A stretch of 64,000 bases of DNA from assembly GCF_013375935.1 (NCBI RefSeq), contig NZ_CP056117.1, forward strand, positions 3,782,001 through 3,846,000, written 5' to 3'. Positions 56,460 to 64,000 of this stretch are shown in pieces. The notes below the pieces were generated by a model. It made no database searches and was not told the origin of the DNA. It worked only from the letters and a program-made list of their open reading frames with translations. The first letter of the stretch is position 1. Each line of letters begins with the position of its first letter. Origin of the DNA: Enterobacter cloacae. GTDB taxonomy: Bacteria > Pseudomonadota > Gammaproteobacteria > Enterobacterales > Enterobacteriaceae. The position numbers and the translations under genes were made by a program.

Positions 56460-57605
56460 ATGAAAAATCTGGCAACCCTCAGCGTACACAGCGGCGAGTA
56501 TCGCGATCGGCACGGCGCCGTCATGCCGCCGATTTACGCCACCTCGACGTTTGCGCAACCGTCGCCGGGTGAGCACACCGGCTATGAATACTCGCGCAGC
56601 GGCAACCCGACCCGCCACGCGCTGGAAACCGCCATCGCCGAACTGGAAGGCGGCACGCGCGGATACGCGTTTGCCTCCGGCCTGGCGGCCATCTCCACCG
56701 TGCTGGAGCTGCTGGACAAAGACAGCCATATTGTCGCCATTGATGACGTTTATGGCGGTACGTATCGCCTGATTGAAAACGTCCGCAAGCGTAGCGCCGG
56801 GCTACAGGTGAGCTGGGTTAAGCCGGACGATCTGGCCGGTCTTGAGGCCGCCATTCGCCCGGACACCCGGATGATCTGGGTAGAAACGCCGACCAACCCG
56901 CTGCTGAAGCTGGCCGATCTGTCGGCCATTGCGGACGTCGCCCGGCGCCATAACGTCATCAGCGTGGCGGATAATACCTTCGCCTCCCCGGTCATTCATC
57001 GCCCCCTGGCATCGGGTTTTGACATCGTGGTGCACTCCGCCACCAAATATCTCAACGGCCATTCCGACGTGGTCGCCGGGCTGGCGGTGGTCGGGGCCGA
57101 TAAGGAGCTGGCGGAGCGCCTCGGCTATCTGCAAAACGCGGTTGGCGGTGTTCTGGATCCGTTCAGCAGCTTCCTGACCCTGCGGGGGATCCGCACCCTT
57201 TCCCTGCGTATGGAAAAGCACAGCGCCAACGCGCTGGCGATTGCGCAATGGCTGGAGCAGCATCCGCAGGTTGAAAGCGTGTTCTATCCCGGGCTGGCGT
57301 CACACCCGCAGCACGCGCTTGCCCGCCGCCAGATGGCGCTACCGGGCGGCATGATTTCCGTAGTAATAAAGGGAGATGCGCAACGCGCAACAGACGCGAT
57401 CCGCAGCCTGAGGCTTTTTACCCTGGCAGAAAGCCTGGGAGGCGTGGAGAGCCTGGTGAGCCAGCCCTACAGCATGACCCACGCCTCCATTCCCCTCGCG
57501 CAACGGCTTGCGAACGGCATTGTGCCGCAGCTCATCCGCCTGTCGGTGGGAATTGAAGATGCAAACGATCTGATCGCGGACCTTCAGCAGGCGCTGGAAA
57601 AGTGA
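56460..57605 (+). CDS. Cystathionine gamma-lyase/synthase family enzyme
   Basis: 381-residue Cys/Met-metabolism PLP enzyme. YEYSRSGNPTR, FASGLAAIS and the PLP-Lys motif VVHSATKYLNGHSDV are present. Next to a cystathionine beta-synthase it most likely cleaves cystathionine to cysteine (as MtcC of Klebsiella), though gamma-synthases share these motifs. ATG 56460 has AAGGA at 56448-56452, 11 bp after the CBS gene, indicating one operon. Confidence 0.88.
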   Translation: MKNLATLSVHSGEYRDRHGAVMPPIYATSTFAQPSPGEHTGYEYSRSGNPTRHALETAIAELEGGTRGYAFASGLAAISTVLELLDKDSHIVAIDDVYGGTYRLIENVRKRSAGLQVSWVKPDDLAGLEAAIRPDTRMIWVETPTNPLLKLADLSAIADVARRHNVISVADNTFASPVIHRPLASGFDIVVHSATKYLNGHSDVVAGLAVVGADKELAERLGYLQNAVGGVLDPFSSFLTLRGIRTLSLRMEKHSANALAIAQWLEQHPQVESVFYPGLASHPQHALARRQMALPGGMISVVIKGDAQRATDAIRSLRLFTLAESLGGVESLVSQPYSMTHASIPLAQRLANGIVPQLIRLSVGIEDANDLIADLQQALEK

Positions 57606-57610
57606 GCAAA

Positions 57611-57635
57611 AGACGGCGGGCGTACCGCCTGCCGT
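57611..57635 (+). terminator. Hairpin after the transsulfuration operon
   Basis: GACGGCGGGCG / CGCCTGCCGTC, 11 bp with one G-T pair and a TAC loop; no T-run follows. Confidence 0.5.
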
Positions 57636-57700
57636 CATAAGATGACATTATGCCTTAACGCCTTGATAACAAACTTATGTGAATCTGCACAGATTGTTTT

Positions 57701-57716
57701 TGAAACACCGTTTCCA
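57701..57716. promoter_or_regulatory. Cra-like partial palindrome upstream of pykF
   Basis: TGAAACACCGTTTCCA contains GAAAC-N3-GTTTC. pykF is a known Cra (FruR) target, but the match to the Cra consensus is imperfect. Confidence 0.3.
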
Positions 57717-57741
57717 TTTTCCTTTTTGCTGTGAATCAGCG

Positions 57742-57747
57742 TATAAT
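57742..57747 (+). promoter_or_regulatory. pykF promoter -10
   Basis: Consensus TATAAT. The start would be near 57754, giving a leader of about 229 nt with a pyrimidine-rich stretch and a hairpin (CTCCG ... CGGAG, 57917-57942). The -35 is weak, fitting an activator- or Cra-controlled promoter. Confidence 0.55.
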
Positions 57748-57982
57748 GCGCGCCAAATCCCTGGTGAATGGTTTCAGCGCTTGGAATACAAAAAACAACG
57801 TACAACTTCTCCTCTCCTTCGTTGGGCTGGCACTCAGGCACACTTTCTTCTGCACGCTCATGTGATGTCACCTATTCTTAGTGCGTGTCATAGACTCTTT
57901 CGCAACACAGGTTTGACTCCGCGGCGGTGCGCCCCCGGAGCGAGATTTCCATATCCTTCCCAACTTAAAGACTAAGACTGTC

Positions 57983-59404
57983 ATGAAAAAGACGAAAATT
58001 GTTTGTACTATCGGCCCGAAAACCGAATCCGAAGAGATGCTGAGCAAAATGCTGGATGCCGGCATGAACGTGATGCGTCTGAACTTCTCCCACGGTGACT
58101 ATGCTGAACACGGTCAGTGTATCCAGAACTTGCGCAACGTCATGAGCAAAACCGGTAAAAAAGCCGCGATCCTGCTCGACACCAAAGGTCCTGAAATCCG
58201 TACCATTAAGCTGGAAGGCGGTAACGACGTTTCGCTGAAAGCGGGCCAGACCTTCACCTTCACCACCGACAAGTCCGTGGTAGGTAATAACGAAATCGTT
58301 GCAGTAACCTATGAAGGCTTTACCAGCGATCTGTCTGTCGGCAACACCGTTCTGGTGGATGACGGCCTGATCGGCATGGAAGTTACCGCCATCGAAGGTA
58401 ACAAGGTTATCTGTAAAGTGCTGAACAACGGCGACCTGGGCGAAAACAAAGGCGTTAACCTGCCGGGCGTTTCTATTGCGCTGCCGGCGCTGGCTGAAAA
58501 AGACAAGCAAGACCTGATCTTCGGTTGCGAACAGGGCGTTGACTTCGTTGCGGCGTCCTTTATCCGTAAGCGTTCTGACGTAGTTGAAATCCGCGAGCAC
58601 CTGAAAGCGCACGGCGGCGAGAAGATCCAGATCATCTCCAAAATCGAAAACCAGGAAGGCCTGAACAACTTCGACGAAATCCTCGAAGCTTCTGACGGTA
58701 TCATGGTTGCGCGTGGCGACCTGGGCGTTGAAATCCCGGTTGAAGAAGTGATATTCGCGCAGAAGATGATGATCGAGAAGTGTGTTCGCGCGCGTAAGGT
58801 GGTTATCACCGCCACGCAGATGCTGGACTCCATGATCAAAAACCCACGCCCTACCCGCGCAGAAGCCGGCGACGTGGCTAACGCCATCCTCGACGGTACC
58901 GATGCGGTAATGCTTTCTGGCGAGTCTGCTAAAGGTAAATATCCTCTGGAAGCGGTCAGCATCATGGCGACCATCTGTGAGCGTACCGACCGCGTGATGA
59001 AGAGCCGCCTGGATTACAACAACGACAGCCGTAAACTGCGCATCACCGAAGCCGTGTGCCGTGGCGCGGTAGAAACCGCTGAGAAACTGGAAGCGCCACT
59101 GATTGTGGTTGCGACGCAGGGTGGTAAATCTGCTCGCGCGGTGCGTAAATACTTCCCGGACGCGACCATTCTGGCGCTGACCACCAACGAAACCACCGCG
59201 CGTCAGCTGGTGCTGAGCAAAGGCGTGATCCCACACCTGGTGAAAGAAATTGCCTCTACCGATGATTTCTATCGTCTGGGTAAAGAAGTGGCTCTGGAGC
59301 TGGTTGACCGCGGCCTGGCACAGAAAGGCGACGTTGTGGTAATGGTTTCTGGTGCTCTGGTTCCGTCCGGCACAACTAACACCGCATCTGTTCACGTGCT
59401 GTAA
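57983..59404 (+). CDS. pykF: Pyruvate kinase I
   Basis: 473-residue glycolytic enzyme (phosphoenolpyruvate plus ADP to pyruvate plus ATP), activated by fructose 1,6-bisphosphate; E. coli PykF has 470. Active-site signature [17 protein letters not shown], metal-binding [14 protein letters not shown] and potassium site MRLNFSHG are intact. The three-residue difference lies near [12 protein letters not shown] in the C-terminal domain, where E. coli has a shorter LALQSGLAH. Confidence 0.97.
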   Translation: MKKTKIVCTIGPKTESEEMLSKMLDAGMNVMRLNFSHGDYAEHGQCIQNLRNVMSKTGKKAAILLDTKGPEIRTIKLEGGNDVSLKAGQTFTFTTDKSVVGNNEIVAVTYEGFTSDLSVGNTVLVDDGLIGMEVTAIEGNKVICKVLNNGDLGENKGVNLPGVSIALPALAEKDKQDLIFGCEQGVDFVAASFIRKRSDVVEIREHLKAHGGEKIQIISKIENQEGLNNFDEILEASDGIMVARGDLGVEIPVEEVIFAQKMMIEKCVRARKVVITATQMLDSMIKNPRPTRAEAGDVANAILDGTDAVMLSGESAKGKYPLEAVSIMATICERTDRVMKSRLDYNNDSRKLRITEAVCRGAVETAEKLEAPLIVVATQGGKSARAVRKYFPDATILALTTNETTARQLVLSKGVIPHLVKEIASTDDFYRLGKEVALELVDRGLAQKGDVVVMVSGALVPSGTTNTASVHVL

Positions 59405-59432
59405 TATTTCCCGAACAAATTATATTTTTGTT

Positions 59433-59460
59433 AAAAAGCGTCCTGCGGGACGCTTTTTTT
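59433..59460 (+). terminator. pykF terminator
   Basis: AAAAAGCGTCC / GGACGC plus seven T, with TGCG loop. Confidence 0.9.
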
Positions 59461-59953
<493 letters not shown>

Positions 59954-59967
59954 TAGTACCTGTTAAT

Positions 59968-59999
59968 AAAATGGCGCACATTGTGCGCCATTTTTTTTT
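59968..59999. terminator. Strong terminator between lpp and ldtE
   Basis: AAATGGCGCAC / GTGCGCCATTT with 3-nt loop, followed by nine T; the A-run on the other side lets it also serve ldtE. Confidence 0.9.
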
Positions 60000-60015
60000 G
60001 TCTGCGTCAAACCGC

Positions 60016-61029
60016 CTACTGCGTTACCTTCTCACCTTCGCCTTCCACGACCGCCGCTGATACCCGACTGTTCTGCACCGACAGGACCGCACTGCCTGAA
60101 GATGGCGCATTGCCCGCTGATACGGCTACCGGGATACCTGCCCTGCGAGACAGCGCCTTATCAATAAGCGTTTTATCGCTGCCCGCCTCCCCTGCAAACG
60201 CGGTGAACGCCGCAGAGTGCGTGAACGATGCCGTCTGAGGGTTTTCCCCTTCGACCTGCGCCAGCGGCCTGTGGACTTCGATATAGCGTTTACCGTCCGG
60301 CTCTACGGAGAATTTAACCGGCTCATTGATAATCTGTACCCGCGTTCCGACGCGCACGTTTTCAAACAGCGCTTTAATATCCGGCGCGTTCATTCGCATA
60401 CAGCCAGAGCTAACGCGCAGCCCTACGCTGTCCGGCGCGCTGGTACCGTGAATGAGATATTCCCCCTTCCCGATGCCTAAACGCAGCGCATAGCGCCCCA
60501 GCGGGTTATTTGGCCCTGCGGGTACCACAGGCGGCAGTTTAATACCCTGCGCCAGAGAGCGTGCTCTGATGCCCGCTGTGGGCGTCCACGTTGGGTTAGG
60601 GATTTTCTGACTCACGCGAGTGGTGCTGACCGGCGTTTCCAGCCCAAGCTGACCAATGCCCAGCGGATAGACCTGCACGATATTTTCACCCGGCGGGTAG
60701 AAGTAAAGACGCAGCTCCGCCAGGTTCACCACGATGCCTTCTCGCTCGGTGTCCGGGAGCAGCATCTGGGACGGGATGGTGATCGCCGTACCTGGCGCAG
60801 GGTTTACCGGCGCAATGGTATTATTCGCTTCAAGAATAAGCTGCGCCGCGGTATTAAACCGGCGGGCGATCGCCTGGAGTTTATTGTCCCCTTCCTGAAT
60901 GGTGTACGTCTGATTTTGCCCAATCAGGCGGCTGCCCGCAGGCGGCAAAGGATAATCAACCGCCCGGGCTGAATTAAGCGCACCGAGCGAACCGAGGAGT
61001 AATAGAGTTATTAGAGACGCGCGCTTCAT
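60016..61029 (-). CDS. ldtE: LdtE (YnhG), L,D-transpeptidase
   Basis: 337-residue periplasmic enzyme forming 3-3 peptidoglycan cross-links in E. coli (334 residues). Signal peptide (first 23 residues), LysM domain ([17 protein letters not shown]), then the YkuD catalytic domain with [20 protein letters not shown], where Cys is the nucleophile. The C-terminal tail is low-complexity Ala/Ser/Val. Convergent with lpp. Confidence 0.95.
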   Translation of the reverse strand: MKRASLITLLLLGSLGALNSARAVDYPLPPAGSRLIGQNQTYTIQEGDNKLQAIARRFNTAAQLILEANNTIAPVNPAPGTAITIPSQMLLPDTEREGIVVNLAELRLYFYPPGENIVQVYPLGIGQLGLETPVSTTRVSQKIPNPTWTPTAGIRARSLAQGIKLPPVVPAGPNNPLGRYALRLGIGKGEYLIHGTSAPDSVGLRVSSGCMRMNAPDIKALFENVRVGTRVQIINEPVKFSVEPDGKRYIEVHRPLAQVEGENPQTASFTHSAAFTAFAGEAGSDKTLIDKALSRRAGIPVAVSAGNAPSSGSAVLSVQNSRVSAAVVEGEGEKVTQ

Positions 61030-61069
61030 GCTGAGATTCCTTATTCACTGGCAGAACGCCAGAAAGCTG

Positions 61070-61098
61070 AAAAACCAGCGAGGTGGAAACCACCCCGC
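61070..61098 (-). terminator. Terminator-like hairpin after sufE
   Basis: On the minus strand GCGGGGTGG pairs with CCACCTCGC (one mismatch, TTT loop) and is followed by TGGTTTTT. Confidence 0.65.
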
Positions 61099-61126
61099 GA
61101 AACAGAATGAATGCTGTTCTGTAAGT

Positions 61127-61543
61127 TTAGCTAAGGATTGCGGCTTTGGCGCGGATAGCGCGGATCATCGCTTCCAGCCCCTGGGAGCGGGACGGAGTGA
61201 GGTGCTGGGTTAAGGCCATTTTTTCAAACCACGGGCGGACGTCAAAGGCGACAATATCCTGCGCCGACATCTGGTGATAAAGAATAAACACGACGGCAAT
61301 CAGCCCCTTTACGATGGCAGCGTCGCTGTCGCCCTGAAATTCTATCGCCCCGTCGTCATTCTGCCGCATCAGGATCCACACCTGGCTCTGGCAGCCCTGA
61401 ATGATGTTGTCCGGGTTATGCGCCTCTTCGCCGAGCGGCGGCAGGCGCTGACCCAGTTCGATGATATAAAGGTATTTCTCTTCCCAGTTTGCGCAACGCC
61501 CAAAGTTGCGCAGCAATTTATCTCTGTCCGGCAATTCTGCCAT
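61127..61543 (-). CDS. sufE: SufE, sulfur acceptor of SufS
   Basis: 138 residues, the E. coli length. Takes persulfide sulfur from SufS on the Cys in [10 protein letters not shown] and passes it to SufB for Fe-S cluster assembly under oxidative stress or iron limitation. Start at [13 protein letters not shown], 14 bp after sufS. Last gene of the suf operon. Confidence 0.97.
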   Translation of the reverse strand: MAELPDRDKLLRNFGRCANWEEKYLYIIELGQRLPPLGEEAHNPDNIIQGCQSQVWILMRQNDDGAIEFQGDSDAAIVKGLIAVVFILYHQMSAQDIVAFDVRPWFEKMALTQHLTPSRSQGLEAMIRAIRAKAAILS

Positions 61544-61557
61544 CTCTCGCCTCTCCG

Positions 61558-62778
61558 TTAGCCAAGCAGCTGGTGAATACGTTTTAGTCCCGCCACCAGC
61601 CTGTCGACCTCTTCCATTGTGTTGTACATCACCAGCGACGCGCGGCACATCGCGGGCACCTGATAAAAGGCCATCAGTGGCATTGCGCAGTGGTGCCCTG
61701 TGCGCACGGCGACGCCGTAATTATCGAGGAAACTGCCCACATCGTAGGCGTGATGCTTCCCGAGGTTAAACGCTATTACGCCAAGACGGTCTGCCGGGCC
61801 GTATAAGGTTAAATCCGGGACGCCGGCAAGCTCGTGCAGGGCGTACTGCATCAGCTGCCGCTCGTACTCCTGAATAGCCTCCAGCCCCGCTTCAGAGACG
61901 TAGCTAAGGGCCGCTCCCAGCCCGACAATCCCGCCCGTGTTTGGCGTACCTGCCTCAAAGCGCCACGGCGCGCGGGCGTAGGTTGTGCCTTCCGTCAGGC
62001 TGACGGTGGCGATCATCGACCCTCCCCCTTCCCACGGCGGCATGGCCTGGAGAATGTCCTCTTTTACGTACAGCACCCCGATGCCCGTCGGGCCATAGAG
62101 CTTGTGGCCCGAGAAGACGTAGAAATCGCAGTCCAGCGCCTGAACGTCTACCGCATGGTGCATAACCGCCTGCGCCCCGTCAATCAGCACCTTCGCGCCA
62201 GCCTGGTGGGCCTTATCGACGATCTGCGCCACCGGGTTTTCCGTCCCCAGCACGTTTGAAACGTGGGTTACGGCCACCAGCCGCGTCCTGTCGTCCAGCA
62301 GTGCATCCAGCTGCTCCAGCTGCAGCGTGCCGTCTTCGTTCAGCGGGATCGTCCGCAGCTGTGCCCCCACGCGCTCACAGAGCATCTGCCACGGCACGAT
62401 GTTGGCGTGGTGCTCCATCTGGGTGATGATGATGTTGTCACCCGCACGCACCTGCGCAGTGCCCCAGCTGTTGGCCACCAGGTTGATCCCTTCGGTGGTC
62501 CCGCGTACGAACACCAGCTCTTCCGCCGAACGCGCGTTGAGGAAGGCCGCCGCCTGCGTACGCACGTTTTCCATGCGCTGCGTCGCTTCGGCGCTCAGGG
62601 TGTGAATACCGCGGTGCACCGCCGCATAACCGTGGCGGTAAAATTCCGCTTCCGCATCCACCACCTGGTTCGGTTTTTGCGCGCTGGCCGCACTGTCGAG
62701 ATAGGCCAGCGGCAGGCCGTTTACCTCACGGGTGAGCACCGGAAAATCTGCCCGGATCTTCTCTACGGGGAACGTCAT
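61558..62778 (-). CDS. sufS: SufS, cysteine desulfurase
   Basis: 406 residues, the E. coli length. PLP enzyme releasing sulfur from cysteine. The PLP-Lys motif [16 protein letters not shown] and the catalytic-Cys loop [12 protein letters not shown] are visible. Its start overlaps the sufD stop as ATGA, typical of the sufABCDSE operon. Confidence 0.97.
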   Translation of the reverse strand: MTFPVEKIRADFPVLTREVNGLPLAYLDSAASAQKPNQVVDAEAEFYRHGYAAVHRGIHTLSAEATQRMENVRTQAAAFLNARSAEELVFVRGTTEGINLVANSWGTAQVRAGDNIIITQMEHHANIVPWQMLCERVGAQLRTIPLNEDGTLQLEQLDALLDDRTRLVAVTHVSNVLGTENPVAQIVDKAHQAGAKVLIDGAQAVMHHAVDVQALDCDFYVFSGHKLYGPTGIGVLYVKEDILQAMPPWEGGGSMIATVSLTEGTTYARAPWRFEAGTPNTGGIVGLGAALSYVSEAGLEAIQEYERQLMQYALHELAGVPDLTLYGPADRLGVIAFNLGKHHAYDVGSFLDNYGVAVRTGHHCAMPLMAFYQVPAMCRASLVMYNTMEEVDRLVAGLKRIHQLLG

Positions 62779-64000
62779 GCTTCGCCTCCAGGCAGACGCT
62801 GGCCGATGCGGGCCAGCACCTGCTGTTTAAGTGCGCCATCGGGCAGCGCTTCCGTCAGCTCGGCCGCAAAGGCGTAAATAATCATCTTTTGCGCCGCCTG
62901 CTGGTCTATTCCGCGCGAGCGCAGGTAGAACATCTGCTCATCGTCAATGCGCCCGACCGTCGCGCCATGGCTGCACTTCACGTCGTCGGCGTAGATCTCC
63001 AGCTGCGGCTTAGTGTCGACTTCCGCCAGACGCCCCAGCAGAAGGTTATTGTTGGTCATCTGCCCGTCGGTTTTGATGGCGTGCTGCGCCACGTTGATCA
63101 AACCGTTAAACACCGCACGTCCTTTGTCGCTGACGATGGTTTTGTGCAGCTGGCGGCTGTTGCAGAAACCTTTGTTGTGCTCAAGCCAGGTACGCGTGTC
63201 GCACACTTCCGATTTGACCGGCATCGCCAGGCTGTTAATGCGCAGCGTGGTGTTTTCTCCGTTCAGCCGGGTGCTGGTATTGTGGCGCAACACCGCCCCG
63301 CCGAGCAGGAAGCTGTGGCTGTACGCCGCGGCATCCTGGCCAAGCAGCACATCGTTGTGGGCAAAGTGGTGGCTGAGCGGATTCTCAAACGCCAGCTTGA
63401 TATGGTGAAGCTGAGCATTGGCGGCCACGTTCATCGTCAGGCGCGAGCCGGTGAAGTGACGGGTATCGTTAAGGCTGACGTAATGCTCGATTACCGTCGC
63501 CTCCGCCCCTTCTGCCAGCTCAAGATGATGGCGATAGTGGGCGGTGTTGATCTCGTCACCCTCAACGCCCTGCGTGATGTGCATCAGCAGCAGCGGCTTC
63601 GCCGGGCGCTGGTTACGCTTCACCCGAATATGCGTCACGCTCCTGGACAGGCTCTCGGTCAGATGCAGAAAGACCTCAGGCTGAACCGGGGCGCTCAGGC
63701 TCTGGCGCTCGTCGTTAATCTCGATATCGAACCCGCTGTCCTGCACGCTATCGCTCAGCTCGGCCCGGAACTGGCCGTCGACAAACACCAGACGCACGGC
63801 ATCCACGCTTACCGCCAGCGCGTCGCGCCTGTCAGGGCTAACCTGCGCCAGACGCGTAACAAACTCGCCGTTCAGCAGGCCGTCCAGCGGAGTATATTTC
63901 CAGTTTTCATGCTTGCGCGTAGGCAGGCCGAGACGCAGCATCTGCTGAAGATGGTGCTGAGCCTGTTCAGAACGCGATTCGCCCTGCGCTTCAAACAGCC
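62775..64000 (-). CDS. sufD: SufD, Fe-S assembly scaffold subunit (5' end beyond window)
   Basis: SufBC2D complex subunit. About 408 codons are visible; the frame runs past the right edge, where [19 protein letters not shown] continues the known SufD N-terminus, so roughly 15 residues are missing. [23 protein letters not shown] and NEQ-like [20 protein letters not shown] are conserved SufB/D stretches. The stop overlaps sufS by ATGA. Confidence 0.96.
   Translation of the reverse strand, partial: LFEAQGESRSEQAQHHLQQMLRLGLPTRKHENWKYTPLDGLLNGEFVTRLAQVSPDRRDALAVSVDAVRLVFVDGQFRAELSDSVQDSGFDIEINDERQSLSAPVQPEVFLHLTESLSRSVTHIRVKRNQRPAKPLLLMHITQGVEGDEINTAHYRHHLELAEGAEATVIEHYVSLNDTRHFTGSRLTMNVAANAQLHHIKLAFENPLSHHFAHNDVLLGQDAAAYSHSFLLGGAVLRHNTSTRLNGENTTLRINSLAMPVKSEVCDTRTWLEHNKGFCNSRQLHKTIVSDKGRAVFNGLINVAQHAIKTDGQMTNNNLLLGRLAEVDTKPQLEIYADDVKCSHGATVGRIDDEQMFYLRSRGIDQQAAQKMIIYAFAAELTEALPDGALKQQVLARIGQRLPGGEA

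Noticed and set aside
57965..59395. 476-codon minus-strand frame opposite pykF
   Set aside because: Shadow of a highly expressed gene whose strong codon bias removes antisense stops.

Overview
The window is enterobacterial chromosome, GC-rich (roughly mid-50s percent by eye). Nearly every gene is a close relative of an Escherichia coli K-12 gene, in the K-12 order from malX to sufD. Gene content beyond K-12 (a lone eptA, CBS/CGL transsulfuration enzymes, a membrane GGDEF protein after slyB) suggests Enterobacter or a near relative such as Lelliottia or Leclercia. This placement is inference from gene order and protein similarity recalled from memory.

Layout. 1-5.7 kb: malX (left end cut off), malY, add, ydgJ, blr, cnu. 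5.7-12.5 kb: ydgK, then rsxABCDGE-nth (electron transport complex that keeps SoxR reduced, plus endonuclease III). 13-22.3 kb: dtpA, gstA, pdxY, tyrS, pdxH, mliC, anmK, slyB and an extra membrane diguanylate cyclase. 22.3-27.8 kb: slyA with its operator, ydhIJK efflux genes, sodC, ydhF, ydhL. 27.9-32.7 kb: an extra phosphoethanolamine transferase gene (eptA) behind a PmrA-box-like promoter, then nemR-nemA-gloA-rnt. 32.7-43.6 kb: grxD, mepH, sodB, ydhP, ynhF, purR, punR/punC, cfa, ribC, mdtK. 43.7-43.9 kb: two tRNA-Val(GAC) genes. 44-52 kb: ydhS, then a block that replaces the K-12 ydhT-ydhY genes: a beta-carbonic anhydrase, a zinc-ribbon metallo-beta-lactamase-fold protein, a 46-residue acidic protein, and a one-strand cluster of a DUF1996 secreted protein, sensor kinase, FixJ-type regulator and exported GlcG/HbpS-like protein. 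52-57.6 kb: fumD, a MetNIQ-type importer, and divergent cystathionine beta-synthase and gamma-lyase genes. 57.9-64 kb: pykF, lpp, ldtE, sufE, sufS and sufD (cut by the right edge).

The most novel-looking part is the DUF1996/kinase/regulator/HbpS-like cluster (47.4-51.4 kb). An exported GlcG/HbpS-type protein next to a two-component pair recalls the Streptomyces HbpS-SenS-SenR system, and a perfect 7-7-7 inverted repeat lies just upstream of the HbpS-like gene. Second is the solitary eptA with a BasR/PmrA-type box. Third is the pairing of reverse-transsulfuration enzymes with a methionine-type importer.

Six conserved genes (rsxC, pdxY, anmK, sodC, ydhP and the sensor kinase) are each frameshifted exactly at a C-homopolymer or GC-dinucleotide run. 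The simplest explanation is sequencing or assembly indels, so they are annotated as CDS with a probable artefactual frameshift, not as pseudogenes.
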